A stretch of 64,000 nt of DNA, taken from contig NZ_VIVR01000001.1 of NCBI RefSeq assembly GCF_007828955.1, forward strand, positions 5,580,001 through 5,644,000. Direction: 5' to 3'. Source of the DNA: Kitasatospora atroaurantiaca. GTDB taxonomy: Bacteria > Actinomycetota > Actinomycetes > Streptomycetales > Streptomycetaceae. The position numbers were made by a program, and so were the translations under genes. Numbering within the stretch: the stretch's first letter is position 1; each line of letters opens with the position of its first letter. The notes under the pieces were generated by a model that searched no databases, had not been told where the DNA came from, and worked only from the letters and a program-made list of their open reading frames with translations. Positions 26,501-34,597 of the stretch are shown in pieces.

Positions 26501-27323
26501 ACTCGTCGTACCAGCGCTTGTAGGTCTGGTAGGCCGCGGCCCGGTGGCGGCCGAGGAAGTGGCTCACCGACTCGACGGCGGACACCCGGTCGATCAGGCA
26601 GGGGATCTCGGTGTGCCGCTGGGTGATGGACGGGCCGGCGCCCGCGTCGCGTCTGCGCCAGTAGTAGACGCACTCGTTGACCACGTCGACGCTCTTGGCG
26701 CGGAAGTGGGCGACCAGGTTGACCCAGGAGTCCTCGTAGAGCACGCCCTCGGGGAAGGTGATCTGCTCGTGGTCCCAGAAGGAGCGGCGGAACACCTTGT
26801 TCCAGGAGGTGCGGTCGTACAGCAGGTCGCGGTGCTTGGTGATGTGGGTGCGGGTCTTCGCCTTCTTCATCGGCGCCCGGTGCAGCGGCGACTGCCACGT
26901 GGTCGTGGAGTTCATCATCTGCACGTTGCCGCTGACGAAGTCCGAGCCGGACTTCTCGAGGGTGCTGATGAGCAGTTCGTAGGCATGCGGAGGGACGATG
27001 TCGTCGCCGTCCGCGAAGGCCAGGAACTCGCCCTGGGGGTGCATGGCGGCGAGGCCGGTGTTGCGGGCGTGGCCCGGGCCGTAGGACTGCTGGGTGATCA
27101 CCCGGAAGCGGTCGTCCTGGGCGGCGAAGGTGTACGCGATCGTCGTGCTGTCGTCGGTGGACCCGTCGTCGACGAGGATGACCTCGAAGTCGGCGAAGGT
27201 CTGCAGTGCCAGCGACTTGAGGCAGGCTTCCAGGTACATCTCGACGTCCTGGAACGGCACGACGATACTCAACCGCGGGGCCAACTGAATCCTGCTCTTC
27301 CGTGGAGGCCCTGGGCCGTCCAT
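23583..27323 (-). CDS. GT2 glycosyltransferase / CDP-glycerol glycerophosphotransferase fusion
   Basis: A protein of about 1246 aa joining two polymerising enzymes. The N-terminal GT2 domain has LSIVVPFQDVE, VDDGSTDDS and ADGDD. A long middle part of beta-rich repeats (about 380-830) resembles surface-polymer binding modules. The C-terminal TagB/TagF-type domain has WHGTPLKRIGHDI, YAPTWRDDQF, LLIRRHPS and DVLITDYSSLMFDF. It is expected to assemble a teichoic-acid-like polymer at the membrane. The start is uncertain: ATG 27323 is reported, but GTG 27359 and TTG 27284 (closest to the GT2 fold) are possible, and none has a strong Shine-Dalgarno. Confidence 0.88.
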   Translation of the reverse strand: MDGPGPPRKSRIQLAPRLSIVVPFQDVEMYLEACLKSLALQTFADFEVILVDDGSTDDSTTIAYTFAAQDDRFRVITQQSYGPGHARNTGLAAMHPQGEFLAFADGDDIVPPHAYELLISTLEKSGSDFVSGNVQMMNSTTTWQSPLHRAPMKKAKTRTHITKHRDLLYDRTSWNKVFRRSFWDHEQITFPEGVLYEDSWVNLVAHFRAKSVDVVNECVYYWRRRDAGAGPSITQRHTEIPCLIDRVSAVESVSHFLGRHRAAAYQTYKRWYDESALKSDLMIHLNVLPDADEEFREVFLQRTNDFLDTVDQDLIETLPTVDRLKWTLVRKRLMPELLAVLEHQRKRAPLPVVRRVHRYAALPGYKDRDVPVPRKTYRLSSELALSTGLDEVIWEDDGHLRVAGHAYIRNLNVHKRRMSLKAVALRERRTGRWVIRPARTTHHPQATENSGQGRYCYDWSGYEFNLDPEALKKNGKWVEGTWDIAIGTFSRGLFRKRSIVGGPSGTASHPPARYVAKNTRVLPIIIDGALKLRVEVVRARITGHDLVGPNIVLKGVLLAALPEKPGRMKIRSMRTGGEHLYRVVFFDAGGAQDGWCAFRVSVPLSDLVPSDVGHVVDDSLANQLMGNNGWKVSLHIPGRKRPLYPVVQEDVPDGRYPMPGHLSGDNETREAVVHRNGNGYLVFFERAVLPVVTGHSWEPDGALTLRGEYPSGGEVQNAELVVRYRKHQDERSFPAMVAHGTFYSVIHPHAPQSLAGQVPLASGTWDLFLRFGGPDGERLPVKADRPVVLGLPAPTEIQGRKYVLENHSYDRLTLKVHSAMPEDARGPYRQRLLRTRTYPAARKQPVRDAVLFDSFKGTQFSDSPRAVYQEVLRRRLGMELLWVVRDDQVELPPGVTPVRLWSADWYEALGRAKWIIANNHLPDWFERRDGQTVVQTWHGTPLKRIGHDIETIHFADQQYMDRLAKEVPQWSMLVSPNSFSTPILKRAFGFENEMLEIGYPRNDLLYSRDAGAIAEGVRRRIGLPPGKRVVLYAPTWRDDQFYAAGRYRLDLRIDLERARAELGQDHVLLIRRHPSVVDTVPGAGDGFVWDVSEYPDFAELQLITDVLITDYSSLMFDFANTGRPILFFTYDLEHYRDKLRGFYFDFEAHAPGPLISDSDQLIAAVRDADEIRTWYQERYTRFRQAFCTWDDGHASARLVDRLLGIEPQQHQALPPQQQQRPARTAPLPPHRVLEYSEQYQGSGFSA

Positions 27324-27525
27324 GCTTGTCGGCTGACCGTTACCTGCGTGATGGTGCACGATCGAGAATTTGCTGAATCTTTGCGGACTGTTCGCAGAGG
27401 ATTCAACCTCTCCTCCGCTGAATCGTCAACGTGGCGTTGGTCATCACCCATACAGGTTAGTCGGCGCGGCCGCCGCCGTCAGCCGGGATTCGGCCATGTC
27501 TCCCCGGCGTCCCCTGAGCACGCCA

Positions 27526-27562
27526 ACGAAGCGCCGGAGCCATGTCGGCCCCGGCGCTTCGT
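27526..27562 (-). terminator. Terminator of the fadAB operon
   Basis: ACGAAGCGCCGG (27526-27537) and CCGGCGCTTCGT (27551-27562) form a perfect 12-bp stem, 14 nt past the fadB stop. It has no T-run. Confidence 0.8.
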
Positions 27563-27576
27563 CAGATCGTGCGTGG

Positions 27577-29703
27577 TCAGGCAGGGATGGAGGCCACGCC
27601 CGGGGCGAGGAACCTCTTGCCGTTCACCCGCTCGGAGACGCCCTCACGGTCCAGGTACGGGGTGATCCCGCCCAGGTGGAAGGGCCAGCCGGCGCCGGTG
27701 ATCATGCACAGGTCGATGTCCTGTGCCTCGCCGACGACGCCCTCGTCCAGCATCAGGCCGATCTCCTGAGCCACCGCGTCGAGCGCGCGGGCCAGGACCT
27801 GCTCCTCGGTCAGCACGGTGTCGCCGAAGGTCAGCAGCTCCAGCACCTCGGGGTCGAGGATCTGCTGCCCGTCCTGCCAGATGTAGAAGCCGCGCTTGCC
27901 GGCCTTGACCACCTTGCCGAGGTTCTCGGAGACGCTGAAGCGCTCCGGGAAGGCACGGTGCAGGGTCTCCGACACGTGCTGCGCGATGGCCGGGCCGACC
28001 AGCTCCAGCAGCACGATCGGGGACATCGGCAGGCCGAGCGGCTCGACGCCCTTCTCGACGGTCGCGATCGGGGTGCCCTCGTCGATGATGCTCTGGATCT
28101 CGCCCATGAAGCGGGTCAGGATCCGGTTCACCACGAACGCGGGGGCGTCCTTGACCAGGACGGCGGTCTTCTTCAGCTTCCGCGCGACACCGAAGGCGGT
28201 GGCCAGCGAGGCCTCGTCGGTCTGCTCGCCGCGGACGATCTCCAGCAGCGGGAGGATCGCGACCGGGTTGAAGAAGTGGAAGCCGACGACCCGCTCGGGG
28301 TGCTTCAGCTTCGACGCCATCTCGGTGACCGAGAGGGAGGAGGTGTTGGTGGCGAGGACGCAGGTCGGGGAGACCACGTTCTCCAGGTCCGCGAAGACGG
28401 TCTGCTTGACGCCCATCTCCTCGAACACGGCCTCGATCACGAAGTCCGCGTCGCCGAAGGCCGCGGCCTTGTCGAGCGAACCGGTGACCAGGCCCTTGAG
28501 GCGGTTGGCGTTGTCCGGGTTGATCCGGCCCTTCGCCAGCAGCTTGTCGATCTCGCCGTGGACGTAGCCCACGCCCTTGTCGATGCGCTCCTGGTCGATG
28601 TCGGTGAGGACCACCGGCACCTGGAGGCGGCGGGCGAAGAGCAGCGCCAGCTGAGAGGCCATCAGGCCCGCGCCGACGACGCCGACCTTGGTGACCGGAC
28701 GGGCCAGCGACTTGTCCGGCGCACCGAACGGGCGCTTGGCCCGGCGCTGCACCAGGTTGAAGGCGTAGATGCCCGAGCGCAGCTCGCCGCTCATGATGAG
28801 GTCGGCCAGGGCCGCGTCCTCGGCGTCGAAGCCCGCCTGCAGGTCCTGGTCCTTCACCTGGGCGATGATGTCCAGCGCCTTGTACGCGGCCGGGGCGGCG
28901 CCGTGCACCTTGCCGTCGGCGACCAGGCGGCCCCAGGCGACGGCGTCGTCCCAGGCCTTGCCGCGGTCGATCTCCTCGCGCTCGACGACGGTCTCGCCGG
29001 TGAGGACGGACGCGGCCCAGCGCAGCGACTGCTCCAGGAAGTCGGCCGGCTCGAAGATCGCGTCAGCGATACCGAGCTCGAACACCTCCTGGCCCTTGAG
29101 CTGCTTGTTCTGGCTCATCGAGTTCTCGATGATGACCTTGACGGCCTTGGCCGGGCCGATCAGGTTCGGGAGGATCGTGCAGCCGCCCCAGCCGGGGACG
29201 AGGCCCAGGAAGACCTCCGGCAGCGAGAACGCCGGGACGCCCGAGCTGACGGTGCGGTAGGTGGCGTGCAGGCCGACCTCGACGCCGCCGCCCATCGCCG
29301 CGCCGTTGTAGAAGGCGAAGCTGGGGACGGGCAGTGCGGCGATCCGCTTGAAGACGTCGTGGCCGCCCTTGCCGATGGCCAGCGCGTCGCTGTGCTCCTT
29401 GAGCACCTCGACACCCTTGAGGTCAGCGCCGACCGCGAAGATGAACGGCTTGCCGGTGATGGCGACGGCGACGATCTTGCCCTCGGCCGCCTCGGCCCCG
29501 ACCTGGTCCAGCGCCTCGGACAGCTTGGCCAGCGAACCCGGGCCGAAGGTGGTCGGCTTGGTGTGGTCGAAGCCGTTGTCCAGGGTGATCAGCGCCAGCT
29601 TGCCGGCCTGCAGGGGCAGGTCCAGGTGCCGTACGTGCGCGGTGGTGACGACCTCGCCCGGGAACAGCTCGGCGGCGCGCTTCAGAAGTTCGGTGGTGGT
29701 CAC
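27577..29703 (-). CDS. fadB: Fatty-acid oxidation alpha subunit: enoyl-CoA hydratase / 3-hydroxyacyl-CoA dehydrogenase
   Basis: A 708-aa bifunctional enzyme of beta-oxidation. The N-terminal crotonase part holds GADLKGVEVL and FYNGAAMGGGVEVGLHA (oxyanion hole), with PEVFLGLVPGWGG. The dehydrogenase part holds the NAD-binding KVGVVGAGLMAS and VGFHFFNPVAILPLLEIV. It hydrates enoyl-CoA and oxidises the hydroxyacyl product. GTG 29703 overlaps the fadA stop by 4 nt (GTGA), so the thiolase and this subunit are made together and probably form the usual complex. Last gene of the operon. Confidence 0.95.
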   Translation of the reverse strand: MTTTELLKRAAELFPGEVVTTAHVRHLDLPLQAGKLALITLDNGFDHTKPTTFGPGSLAKLSEALDQVGAEAAEGKIVAVAITGKPFIFAVGADLKGVEVLKEHSDALAIGKGGHDVFKRIAALPVPSFAFYNGAAMGGGVEVGLHATYRTVSSGVPAFSLPEVFLGLVPGWGGCTILPNLIGPAKAVKVIIENSMSQNKQLKGQEVFELGIADAIFEPADFLEQSLRWAASVLTGETVVEREEIDRGKAWDDAVAWGRLVADGKVHGAAPAAYKALDIIAQVKDQDLQAGFDAEDAALADLIMSGELRSGIYAFNLVQRRAKRPFGAPDKSLARPVTKVGVVGAGLMASQLALLFARRLQVPVVLTDIDQERIDKGVGYVHGEIDKLLAKGRINPDNANRLKGLVTGSLDKAAAFGDADFVIEAVFEEMGVKQTVFADLENVVSPTCVLATNTSSLSVTEMASKLKHPERVVGFHFFNPVAILPLLEIVRGEQTDEASLATAFGVARKLKKTAVLVKDAPAFVVNRILTRFMGEIQSIIDEGTPIATVEKGVEPLGLPMSPIVLLELVGPAIAQHVSETLHRAFPERFSVSENLGKVVKAGKRGFYIWQDGQQILDPEVLELLTFGDTVLTEEQVLARALDAVAQEIGLMLDEGVVGEAQDIDLCMITGAGWPFHLGGITPYLDREGVSERVNGKRFLAPGVASIPA

Positions 29704-30917
29704 TTGGTCCCCTCGAAGTGCGGGTTCTCCCAGATGATCGTCCCGCCCATGCCGAAACCGATGCACATGGTGGTCAGGCCGTACTGGACGTCGGGGCGCT
29801 GCTCGAAGCGCCGGGCCAGCTGGTTCATCAGGCGCACGCCCGAGGAGGCCAGCGGGTGGCCGAAGGCGATCGCGCCGCCGAACGGGTTGACCCGCTCGTC
29901 GTCGTCCGCGATGCCGTAGTGGTCCAGGAAGGCGAGCACCTGGACGGCGAACGCCTCGTTGACCTCGAAGGCCTGGATGTCATCGATCGTCAGACCGGCC
30001 TTGGCCAGCGCCTTCTCGGTCGCCGGCACCGGGCCGATGCCCATGACCTCGGGCTCGACGCCGGCGAAGGCGTAGCTCACCAGGCGCATCTTGACGGGGA
30101 GACCGAGCTCCTCCGCCACGTCCTCGGCAGCGAGGAGGGAGGCGGTGGCGCCGTCGTTCAGACCCGCCGAGTTGCCCGCGGTGATGTTGCCGTGCGGGCG
30201 GAACGGGGTCTTCAGGTTGGCCAGGGACTCCATCGTGGTGCCCGGGCGCATCGGCTCGTCCGTGGTGGCCAGGCCCCAGCCGGTCTCGCCGACCTCGGGG
30301 TTGGTGTTGCGGATCGAGACCGGCACCAGGTCCGGCTGGATGTCGCCGTTGGCGTACGCCTTGGCGGCCTTCTCCTGGGAGCGCACGGCGTAGGCGTCGC
30401 AGCGCTCCTTGGTGATGTGCGGGAACCGGTCGTGCAGGTTCTCCGCGGTCATCCCCATGAAGAGGGCGGACTCGTCGACCAGCTTCTCCGAGACGAAGCG
30501 CGGGTTCGGGTCGACGCCCTCGCCCATGGGGTGGCGGCCCATGTGCTCGACGCCACCGGCGACGACGATGTCGTACGCGCCGAAGGCGATGCCGCCCGCG
30601 GTCGCGGTGACGGCGGTCAGGGCGCCGGCACACATACGGTCGATCGAGTAGCCCGGGACGGACTTCGGCAGACCGGACAGCAGAGCAGCGGTACGGCCGA
30701 TCGTCAGGCCCTGGTCGCCGATCTGCGTGGTGGCCGCGATGGCGACCTCGTCGATGCGCTCGACGGGCAGGCTCGGGTTGCGGCGCACGAGCTCCCGGAT
30801 GCACTTGACGACCAGGTCGTCGGCGCGGGTCTCGTGGTAGATGCCCTTCGGGCCGGCCTTGCCGAACGGGGTGCGGACGCCATCGACAAAGACGACGTCC
30901 CTCGCGGTACGAGGCAC
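29700..30917 (-). CDS. fadA: Acetyl-CoA acyltransferase (thiolase), beta-oxidation beta subunit
   Basis: A 405-aa thiolase that cleaves 3-ketoacyl-CoA with CoA. The active-site residues are in place: Cys96 in DRMCAGAL, His354 in AFGHPLASSG and Cys385 in CIGFGMGG. Other thiolase marks are GGVEHMGRHPMG and NSAGLNDGA. GTG 30917 follows GGGAGGAGA. It is first in the two-gene operon with fadB. The 360-bp upstream gap holds a long palindromic repeat belonging to the end of the rnd transcript. Confidence 0.96.
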   Translation of the reverse strand: MPRTARDVVFVDGVRTPFGKAGPKGIYHETRADDLVVKCIRELVRRNPSLPVERIDEVAIAATTQIGDQGLTIGRTAALLSGLPKSVPGYSIDRMCAGALTAVTATAGGIAFGAYDIVVAGGVEHMGRHPMGEGVDPNPRFVSEKLVDESALFMGMTAENLHDRFPHITKERCDAYAVRSQEKAAKAYANGDIQPDLVPVSIRNTNPEVGETGWGLATTDEPMRPGTTMESLANLKTPFRPHGNITAGNSAGLNDGATASLLAAEDVAEELGLPVKMRLVSYAFAGVEPEVMGIGPVPATEKALAKAGLTIDDIQAFEVNEAFAVQVLAFLDHYGIADDDERVNPFGGAIAFGHPLASSGVRLMNQLARRFEQRPDVQYGLTTMCIGFGMGGTIIWENPHFEGTK

Positions 30918-31110
30918 GGGGGCTCTCCTCCCAGGGACCAACAGGACGTTATGCGCAGACCGCTGTCCATGGGTGGAGCAGCGCTGCCTCACGGCCATGC
31001 TACCCGTCGGTAACTAACTTGCCCAGGGGCGACGGGGGGATCAGCCGGTGTGTCCCGCGACACGTCCCCTCGGCCACCCTGCGGCACCCTGCGGGGCGGG
31101 CCAACCGAAC

Positions 31111-31265
31111 AGGGGCGCGGGGAACCGCGCGAAACGGGAGACTCGGACCTGCACTTCGGCCCGGGTGGGTGCGGGGCACCTCGGTGGGCCGCTGCGGCGC
31201 CGTACCTTCCGATTTCGCGCAGTTCTCCCCCAGCCTTCGGCCGGGAGGTGCCCCCACGCGCCCCT
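31111..31265 (-). repeat. Intergenic long palindrome, copy B (with nested element)
   Basis: Left arm 31111-31134 starts AGGGGCGCGGGGAACCGCGCG. The right arm begins at 31213 (TTTCGCGCAGTTC), is interrupted by a 31-bp element and resumes with CGCGCCCCT (31257-31265). The inner 78 bp differ from other copies. It lies 12 nt past the rnd stop and probably terminates rnd. Confidence 0.85.
31226..31256. repeat. 31-bp element nested in palindrome B
   Basis: This stretch starts TCCCCCAGCCTTCGGCCGGG and ends AGGTGCCCCCA, and can itself fold (TGGGGGC.. with ..CCCCCA). It is base-for-base identical to 46375-46405, at the same position in palindrome C, and absent from copies A and D. Confidence 0.85.
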
Positions 31266-31277
31266 GTCGGGTGAGCC

Positions 31278-32534
31278 CTACTCGGAGGGGTCGGGGTCGG
31301 GTCGGAGCGAAGCGACGAACGCGGCCGCGATCGCCGGTGCGACCAGGTTGACCTGCCACTGGCGGGCGCCGAGCCCCCGCAGGGCCTCCGCCACCGACTC
31401 TTCACTCGCCTCCGCCGGCGGCTCCCACGAGACCCGGCGCACCAGGTCCGGCGTGATCAGGTTCTCCGCCGGGAGGTTGTGTGCCTCGGCCAGCTCGGTC
31501 ACCGCGGCGCGGGCCCCGGACAGACGGGCGGCCGCGACCGGGTCCTTCTCGGCCCAGGCCCGCGGCGGCGGCGGACCCTCGTGCGGCGCGGTCGCAGGCG
31601 GCAGCTGAGCCTCGGGGATCTCCCTGGCCCGCTGCAGCGCGGCCATCCACTGCTCCAGCTGCCGCCGGTGGACGCGGGGCCCGAAGCCCTGGACGGCCTG
31701 CAGCGCGGCCGCACTGAGCGGCATGGCGAGAGCGGCGTTCACGATCGCGGTGTCCGGCAGGACTCGGCCCGGCGAGACGTCGCGGTCGCGGGCGATCCGG
31801 TCGCGGGTCTGCCACATCTCGCGCACGGCCGCCAACTGCCGGCGCCGCCGCACCTTGTGCAGCTGCGAGGTACGGCGCCAGGGGTCGACCCGGGGCGCGG
31901 GCTTCGGTGCGTTGGCGATCGCCGCGAACTCCTCGAGCGCCCAGTCGAGCTTGCCCTGGGCGTCCAGCTCCTGTTCGAGTGCGTCGCGCAGCTCGACCAG
32001 CACCTCGACGTCCAGAGCCGCGTAGCGCAGCCAGGGCTCGGGCAGCGGGCGGGTGGACCAGTCCACCGCCGAGTGCTCCTTGGCCAGCGTGAGGCCGAGC
32101 ACGTTCTCGGTCATCGGCCCGAGCCCGACCCGCGGGAAGCCGGCGATCCGCCCGGCCAGCTCGGTGTCGAACAGCACCCGCGGCCGCATCCCGACCTCGG
32201 CCAGGCAGGGCAGGTCCTGGGTCGCGGCGTGCACGACCCACTCGGCGTCCGCGAGTGCCTCGCCGAGCGCGGTGAGGTCGGGGCAGGCGATCGGGTCGAT
32301 CAGCGCGGTGCCGGCGCCGGCCCGCCGCAGCTGGATCAGGTACGCGCGCTGCCCGTAGCGGTAACCGGAGGCCCGCTCGGCGTCGACGGCGACCGGGCCG
32401 GTGCCTGCGGCGAAGGCGGCGATGGTCTCGGCGAGCCCTGCCTCGTCCGCCACGACGGGCGGAAGCCCCTCCCTTGGTTCAAGGAGCGGGACCGGGGCTG
32501 TCTCTTCTGGGATGGCTGCTACGGCGTCGGTCAC
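31278..32534 (-). CDS. rnd: Ribonuclease D (3'-5' exoribonuclease with HRDC domain)
   Basis: A 418-aa enzyme of the DEDDy exonuclease family, acting in 3' trimming of stable RNAs. The three exonuclease motifs are visible: VAVDAERASGYRYGQRAYLI (DxE), VHAATQDLPCL, and LRYAALDVEVLVEL (YxxxD). An HRDC-like region follows (about 215-300), plus a C-terminal extension typical of actinobacteria. GTG 32534 fits a leaderless mRNA: TACCCT (32541-32546 on the minus strand) lies 6 nt upstream. The open frame continues only 7 codons further. Confidence 0.93.
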   Translation of the reverse strand: MTDAVAAIPEETAPVPLLEPREGLPPVVADEAGLAETIAAFAAGTGPVAVDAERASGYRYGQRAYLIQLRRAGAGTALIDPIACPDLTALGEALADAEWVVHAATQDLPCLAEVGMRPRVLFDTELAGRIAGFPRVGLGPMTENVLGLTLAKEHSAVDWSTRPLPEPWLRYAALDVEVLVELRDALEQELDAQGKLDWALEEFAAIANAPKPAPRVDPWRRTSQLHKVRRRRQLAAVREMWQTRDRIARDRDVSPGRVLPDTAIVNAALAMPLSAAALQAVQGFGPRVHRRQLEQWMAALQRAREIPEAQLPPATAPHEGPPPPRAWAEKDPVAAARLSGARAAVTELAEAHNLPAENLITPDLVRRVSWEPPAEASEESVAEALRGLGARQWQVNLVAPAIAAAFVASLRPDPDPSE

Positions 32535-32682
32535 CCACCAAGGGTACGACGGCACCCGCGCCCGGGAGTGTTGTCGGACTGGTCAGACTGTGTTCGGACA
32601 TATGCCGGGGGCGCGTGGTAGCTGCGGGTAGAAGGTGAACCCCGAGGCGAAGGGCGGAGGCGAGGGTGCGGACACTGACGCG

Positions 32683-32717
32683 CGGCGGCCCGGAGGAAAC
32701 GTTCCTCCGGGCCGCCG
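32683..32717 (-). terminator. Terminator downstream of the whiI-like gene
   Basis: A perfect 16-bp stem CGGCGGCCCGGAGGAA / TTCCTCCGGGCCGCCG with a 3-nt loop, 36 nt after the stop codon. It could also stop traffic from the rnd side. Confidence 0.9.
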
Positions 32718-32753
32718 CCGAGGTCTGTGGGCGTCCGTGACGCGGCGCCGGCC

Positions 32754-33470
32754 TCAGTGGATGATGCCGGTCCGCAGGGCGACCGCGACCATGCCGGCCC
32801 GGTCACCGGTACCCAGCTTGCGGGCGATCCGGGCCAGGTGGCTCTTCACGGTCAGGGCGGACAGGCCCATCGCGACGCCGATCGCCTTGTTGGACTGGCC
32901 CTCCGCAACCAGTCGCAGGACCTCGACCTCGCGACCGGACAGTTCCCGGTACGCCGTCGGCTGGACACCCGGCGCACCGGGAGCCCCCGGCGCGCCCGCC
33001 GCGCCGACCGCACCGGGCATGCCCGGCATGCCGGGGCGGCGCATCCGCCCGGCCAGCCCGGCGGCACCGATCGGCAGGCCGGGTCGGCCCGGCATCGCCA
33101 CATTGGTACGGGTACCGGTGACCACGTAACCCTTGACGCCGCCTGCCAGGGCGCTGCGCACCGCGCCGATGTCGTCGGCGGCCGAGAGCGCCAGGCCGTT
33201 GGGCCAGCCCGCCGCTCGGGTCTCGGCCAGGATGGTCAGCCCGGAGCCGTCCGGGAGGTGGACGTCGGCGACGCAGATGTCGCGCGGGGTGGAGACCCGG
33301 GGGCGGGCTTCGGCGATCGAGGAGACCTCGATGACGTCGCGGACGCCGAGCGCCCACAGATGCCGGGTGACGGTGTTTCGGACGCGCGGGTCGGCGATGA
33401 CCACCATGGCGGTGGGCTTCGTCGGACGGTACGCGACCACGTTTGCGGGGTGCTCGAGAAGGACCGACAC
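32754..33470 (-). CDS. whiI: WhiI-like atypical response regulator with LuxR-type DNA-binding domain
   Basis: A 238-aa regulator. The receiver domain (1-122) keeps the phosphoacceptor-position Asp69 (VADVHLPDGSG) but has only one N-terminal acidic residue (Asp27 in VVIADPRVR) and no typical Lys, as known for WhiI, which acts in sporulation septation. The LuxR/GerE helix-turn-helix is at 175-238 (LSGREVEVLRLVAEGQSNKAIG). The linker 127-168 is collagen-like, with Gly at almost every third residue. GTG 33470 has AGGAGG 4 nt upstream. The position between rnd and the DUF3000 gene and hemE supports the name; similarity is remembered, not computed. Confidence 0.85.
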   Translation of the reverse strand: MSVLLEHPANVVAYRPTKPTAMVVIADPRVRNTVTRHLWALGVRDVIEVSSIAEARPRVSTPRDICVADVHLPDGSGLTILAETRAAGWPNGLALSAADDIGAVRSALAGGVKGYVVTGTRTNVAMPGRPGLPIGAAGLAGRMRRPGMPGMPGAVGAAGAPGAPGAPGVQPTAYRELSGREVEVLRLVAEGQSNKAIGVAMGLSALTVKSHLARIARKLGTGDRAGMVAVALRTGIIH

Positions 33471-33800
33471 CAGGCCTCCTGTGGGGAGTGGCGGACGGAA
33501 CCCCGATGGGGCGGTCGGAGTGTTCCGCGTTTGGAAAGGGTCACAGACACCTTCGGCATCATCAGTGCCCGGCTTTAGCGAATGATCACGATCTAGTGAG
33601 TAACAATACGGACAAATCGCGCAGATGACTGATACGACATGCCCTGAAATCGCACAAAATCGATCAGTATCGACAGTTGATGGTCAGGCCTGGTCGGGGA
33701 ATTGACACAGAGCACGGTCGAAGCCACACGTCGTCAGCCCTGCGGGTGGCTTTGCGTCCGCTCCGGTGCCGAACGCCCCTGACGGTGTCGAACACACCCC
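33471..33800. promoter_or_regulatory. AT-rich upstream region of the whiI-like gene
   Basis: 330 bases without a gene. The part 33575-33690 is markedly AT-rich for this genome and full of short CGAT/ATCG words. It carries a direct repeat AAATCGC(G/A)CA at 33614 and 33647, exactly 33 bp apart (about three helical turns). This looks like a binding region for a developmental regulator. The promoter itself was not resolved. Confidence 0.5.
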
Positions 33801-34451
33801 TCAGTGGGAGCGCGGGCGTCGCCGGGCGGGCATCGGGACCACTCCGCCGAGTGACGGCGCGTCGGGCAGCGGCAGGGGCGCGGGGGAGGTCGGCGGGAGC
33901 CCGGCGCAGATGCAGAGCAGGTCGCCCCAGGCGGCCAGGTGCCGGTCGAACCTGGCGTCGGCCGGCGTCCAGGACGCCCGTACCTCGATCTCCGTGGACG
34001 GGGCCCGCTCGGCCAGCCCGCCGAAGTACTGGGAGGCGCAGAAGGTCACCGTGCCGCTCGGCTCGGCATACCCGGCGCCGTGTGCCTGAAGGGCGTCCGT
34101 CAGCCAGGCCCAGCCGACCTCGGAGAGCATGGGGTCGCCGGCCATCTCGGGCTCCAGCTCGGCCCGGGTCATGGTGACGATCCGGAACTCGCCGTGCCAG
34201 GCCTCCTGCCCGGCCGGGTCGTGCAGCAGGACCAGGCGGCCGTCCGCCAGCTCCTCGCCGTCCACCTCGACCGAGGCGGTCACCGCGTACGAGAACGGGG
34301 CCAGCCGGCGCGGCGCGGGGGCAGGGGACAGCTGAAGCTCGGGGCGCAGTCTCGCCCCGGCCAGCGCCTCGACCGCATTGCGGAACTCGATCGGCGCCGA
34401 CTCCTTGCCCGTTCCGCCACCTTGTGCGGGGTGCCCGCCGACCGCTGCCAT
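33801..34451 (-). CDS. DUF3000 domain protein, function unknown
   Basis: A 216-aa actinobacterial protein with the DUF3000 layout: FRNAVEALAGARLRPEL near the start, LAPFSYAVTASVEVDGEELADGRLVLLHDPAG, MAGDPMLSEVGWAWLTDAL, and a Pro/Arg-rich end. No catalytic motif is recognised. ATG 34451 fits a leaderless mRNA (TAGGCT, 34459-34464 on the minus strand, 7 nt upstream). It is divergent from hemE with 146 bp between them, an arrangement I recall as conserved in Streptomyces. Its convergent neighbours give no further hint. Confidence 0.85.
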   Translation of the reverse strand: MAAVGGHPAQGGGTGKESAPIEFRNAVEALAGARLRPELQLSPAPAPRRLAPFSYAVTASVEVDGEELADGRLVLLHDPAGQEAWHGEFRIVTMTRAELEPEMAGDPMLSEVGWAWLTDALQAHGAGYAEPSGTVTFCASQYFGGLAERAPSTEIEVRASWTPADARFDRHLAAWGDLLCICAGLPPTSPAPLPLPDAPSLGGVVPMPARRRPRSH

Positions 34452-34527
34452 GACCGGAAGCCTAGGTCGGCGAGCGCCGCATTCCGAGTAACTTCCGCCT
34501 GCGCGGCGTGCCGACGGACCATTCCGG

Positions 34528-34539
34528 CCAAGATCTTGG
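34528..34539. promoter_or_regulatory. Palindrome CCAAGATCTTGG in the hemE/DUF3000 intergenic region
   Basis: A perfect 12-bp palindrome placed between the two divergent starts, 59 nt upstream of hemE GTG 34598. It overlaps the GGAGGA that would serve the alternative TTG 34553 start. It is a candidate operator for one or both genes. Confidence 0.45.
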
Positions 34540-34597
34540 AGGAAGCCACGACTTGCCGTTGCGGGCCAGGCCTGGGGCGCGTGCGAAGATTTGGACC

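Larger units (their letters stand above)
30918..31277. other. fadA promoter region and palindrome B
   Basis: 360 bases without a gene. The part next to fadA (30918-31110) must hold its promoter; no clear -35/-10 pair was found. The part next to rnd is filled by the long palindrome described separately. Confidence 0.5.

Noticed and set aside
22022..27323. Secondary-metabolite gene cluster around the glycosyltransferases
   Set aside because: No polyketide, peptide synthetase, terpene synthase or tailoring genes are present. The neighbours are housekeeping genes and the enzymes fit wall-polymer synthesis.
34553..34597. Upstream TTG start for hemE with a GGAGGA Shine-Dalgarno
   Set aside because: The added residues (LPLRARPGARAKIWT) do not look like the HemE N-terminus, and GTG 34598 fits both family length and a leaderless start. 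Kept only as an alternative.
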